Source: Candidatus Aalborgicola bjergmarkensis (GTDB lineage: Bacteria; Pseudomonadota; Gammaproteobacteria; Burkholderiales; Burkholderiaceae_C). Taken from it: DNA of 8,394 nucleotides. The stretch's first letter is position 1. Every line of letters begins with the position of its first letter. A program made the position numbers and the translations under genes. Where the stretch lies: assembly GCA_016708725.1 (NCBI GenBank), contig JADJFE010000026.1, positions 1 to 8,394 on the forward strand. The letters run 5' to 3'. The notes beneath the pieces are model-generated. The model ran no database searches. It saw only the letters and a program-made list of their open reading frames with translations, and was not told the DNA's origin. Below, one piece after another: positions 8,157-8,394 of the stretch.

Positions 8157-8394
8157 GAGCGAGCTGCGTGGTGCTTCCCAGTAAAGTACAAACCAGTGGC
8201 CGACAGTACTGGAGTTCCTGGTGGCGTTTTCCCCATGTTCGGCGGCCCCAATGGCGCCCAGCGCATGGATACCGTGCCGGTGATGGACAAACACGGCATC
8301 CCGGTTCGTGCCGATTGCGGTTACCACGGCGTACGTCGGCCCTGCCGGACTCTATTCTTTCGCAGCGGTAGTGGAGCCAAATCCGTTTGAAGCC
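8157..8394 (+). CDS. Unidentified coding-like segment, 5' part (runs off the window)
   Basis: After trmB one + strand frame is open from 8157 (just after TAG 8154-8156) and reads FPVKYKPVADSTGVPGG, then PMFGGPNGAQRMDTVPVMD, then KHGIPVRADCGYHG to about 8328. The following bases read best in another frame (AYVGPAGLYSFAAVVEPNP, 8329 to the end), so a further single-base break is likely near 8328. Third positions are mostly C or G and first positions mostly purine, which supports coding. No ATG start fits well; GTG 8168 with TAGGAG upstream is a candidate, but it is in a different frame. I do not recognise the protein. The complementary strand (8139-8327) is also open, so even the strand is not certain. 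Confidence 0.35.

Noticed and set aside
1..8394. CRISPR, tRNA, rRNA, insertion sequence or phage signatures
   Set aside because: None seen: no regularly spaced repeats, no cloverleaf-like segment, no transposase or integrase motifs.

Overview
All recognisable genes lie on the + strand. Best guess for the source is a betaproteobacterium, perhaps Nitrosomonadales/Gallionellaceae-like. This rests on protein resemblance recalled from memory (the MoxR ATPase, HSD10-type dehydrogenase and TrmB read like betaproteobacterial versions) and on a moderately high, GC-rich third-position codon bias. No search was run, so the taxon is tentative.

Layout, left to right: (1) 1-~946, 3' part of a SNF2/Swi2-type helicase, broken by many small indels. 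(2) ~975-1824, a MoxR-family AAA+ ATPase, also indel-broken. (3) 1831-4297, a large sensor/signalling protein joining a Hanks-type Ser/Thr kinase, an HDOD domain and a C-terminal GAF domain; five frame breaks lie in its first kilobase and the rest is clean. (4) 4328-5095, an intact HSD10-like short-chain dehydrogenase, probably a 3-hydroxyacyl-CoA dehydrogenase. (5) 5141-6412, an intact RsmB-type rRNA m5C methyltransferase. (6) 6466-7346, a PlsC/YihG-like lysophospholipid acyltransferase whose last third is frame-broken. (7) 7350-8116, trmB, tRNA m7G46 methyltransferase, heavily frame-broken. (8) ~8157-8394, the beginning of something coding-like that I cannot identify. Gene gaps are about 3-55 bp, so the genes may form one or two co-transcribed units. 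I see no tRNA, rRNA, CRISPR array, transposase or integrase, and no gene-free stretch longer than 300 bases apart from the uncertain right end.

The frame breaks are mostly one- or two-base changes, often in homopolymers. They cluster at the two ends (1-~2860 and ~6980-8394), while about 4.1 kb in the middle has none. Conserved family motifs continue on both sides of each break. The simplest reading is uncorrected sequencing or assembly error near contig ends, not seven decayed genes. Composite coordinates are therefore given for the broken genes.

Functionally, the left half looks like a regulatory block: a helicase, a chaperone-like ATPase and a kinase-HDOD-GAF protein. The right half is housekeeping: acyl-CoA metabolism, rRNA and tRNA methylation, and phospholipid acylation. 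The kinase-HDOD-GAF fusion directly behind moxR is the most interesting item.
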